Below, in pieces: positions 5,814-5,823 of a stretch of 5,823 nucleotides of DNA. The notes beneath the pieces were generated by a model. It was given only the letters and a program-made list of their open reading frames with translations. It was not told the origin of the DNA and did no database searches. The position numbers and the translations under genes were made by a program. Location of the stretch: positions 1-5,823 of the forward strand of contig JAQBPS010000064.1 in the NCBI GenBank assembly GCA_028287415.1, given 5' to 3'. Each line of letters starts with the position of its first letter. The stretch's first letter is position 1. The stretch is from Bacillota bacterium (lineage in GTDB: Bacteria > Bacillota > Sulfobacillia > Symbiobacteriales > Symbiobacteriaceae).

Positions 5814-5823
5814 TGTGGAGGGA

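Overview
The window is G+C-rich bacterial DNA. Strong anti-Shine-Dalgarno matches (GGAGGT, AGGAGG, GGGAGG) precede most starts, usually 6 to 9 bases away. Together with a CheX-type protein and a YyaE-like molybdenum enzyme, this would suit a high-G+C Firmicutes-type lineage such as Symbiobacterium and its relatives. That placement is inference; nothing in the window proves it.

Left two thirds (1-3427, all minus strand, transcribed right to left): a gene row that reads as one operon. It begins with a large cytoplasmic-type molybdopterin oxidoreductase (start 3427, or possibly 3460). Next comes the wreck of an ABC-2-type permease gene, then mobB (molybdenum cofactor nucleotide attachment), tatA (twin-arginine translocation pore) and the first 106 codons of a short-chain dehydrogenase cut by the window edge. 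The working genes fit molybdoenzyme biology: an enzyme, a factor that finishes its cofactor, and a component of the pathway that exports folded cofactor proteins. The molybdoenzyme itself shows no Tat signal. The permease remnant has lost its middle and C-terminal parts and changes frame.

Middle (3428-4303): an 84-base divergent gap carries a nearly perfect 13-base inverted repeat. Each arm holds an outward-facing GGAGGT ribosome-binding sequence. The plus-strand gene beyond it starts at TTG and encodes a class I SAM-dependent methyltransferase-like protein.

Right part (4304-5823): a 129-base leader with a hairpin precedes a stand-alone cheX-like gene for a CheY-P phosphatase-fold protein. 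A strong bidirectional terminator separates it from a convergent EamA/DMT-family ten-helix transporter on the minus strand. No tRNA, rRNA, CRISPR array, transposase or attachment site was seen. No clearly new system is evident. The points most worth checking are the divergent inverted repeat, the decayed permease and the altered NNAG motif in the dehydrogenase.
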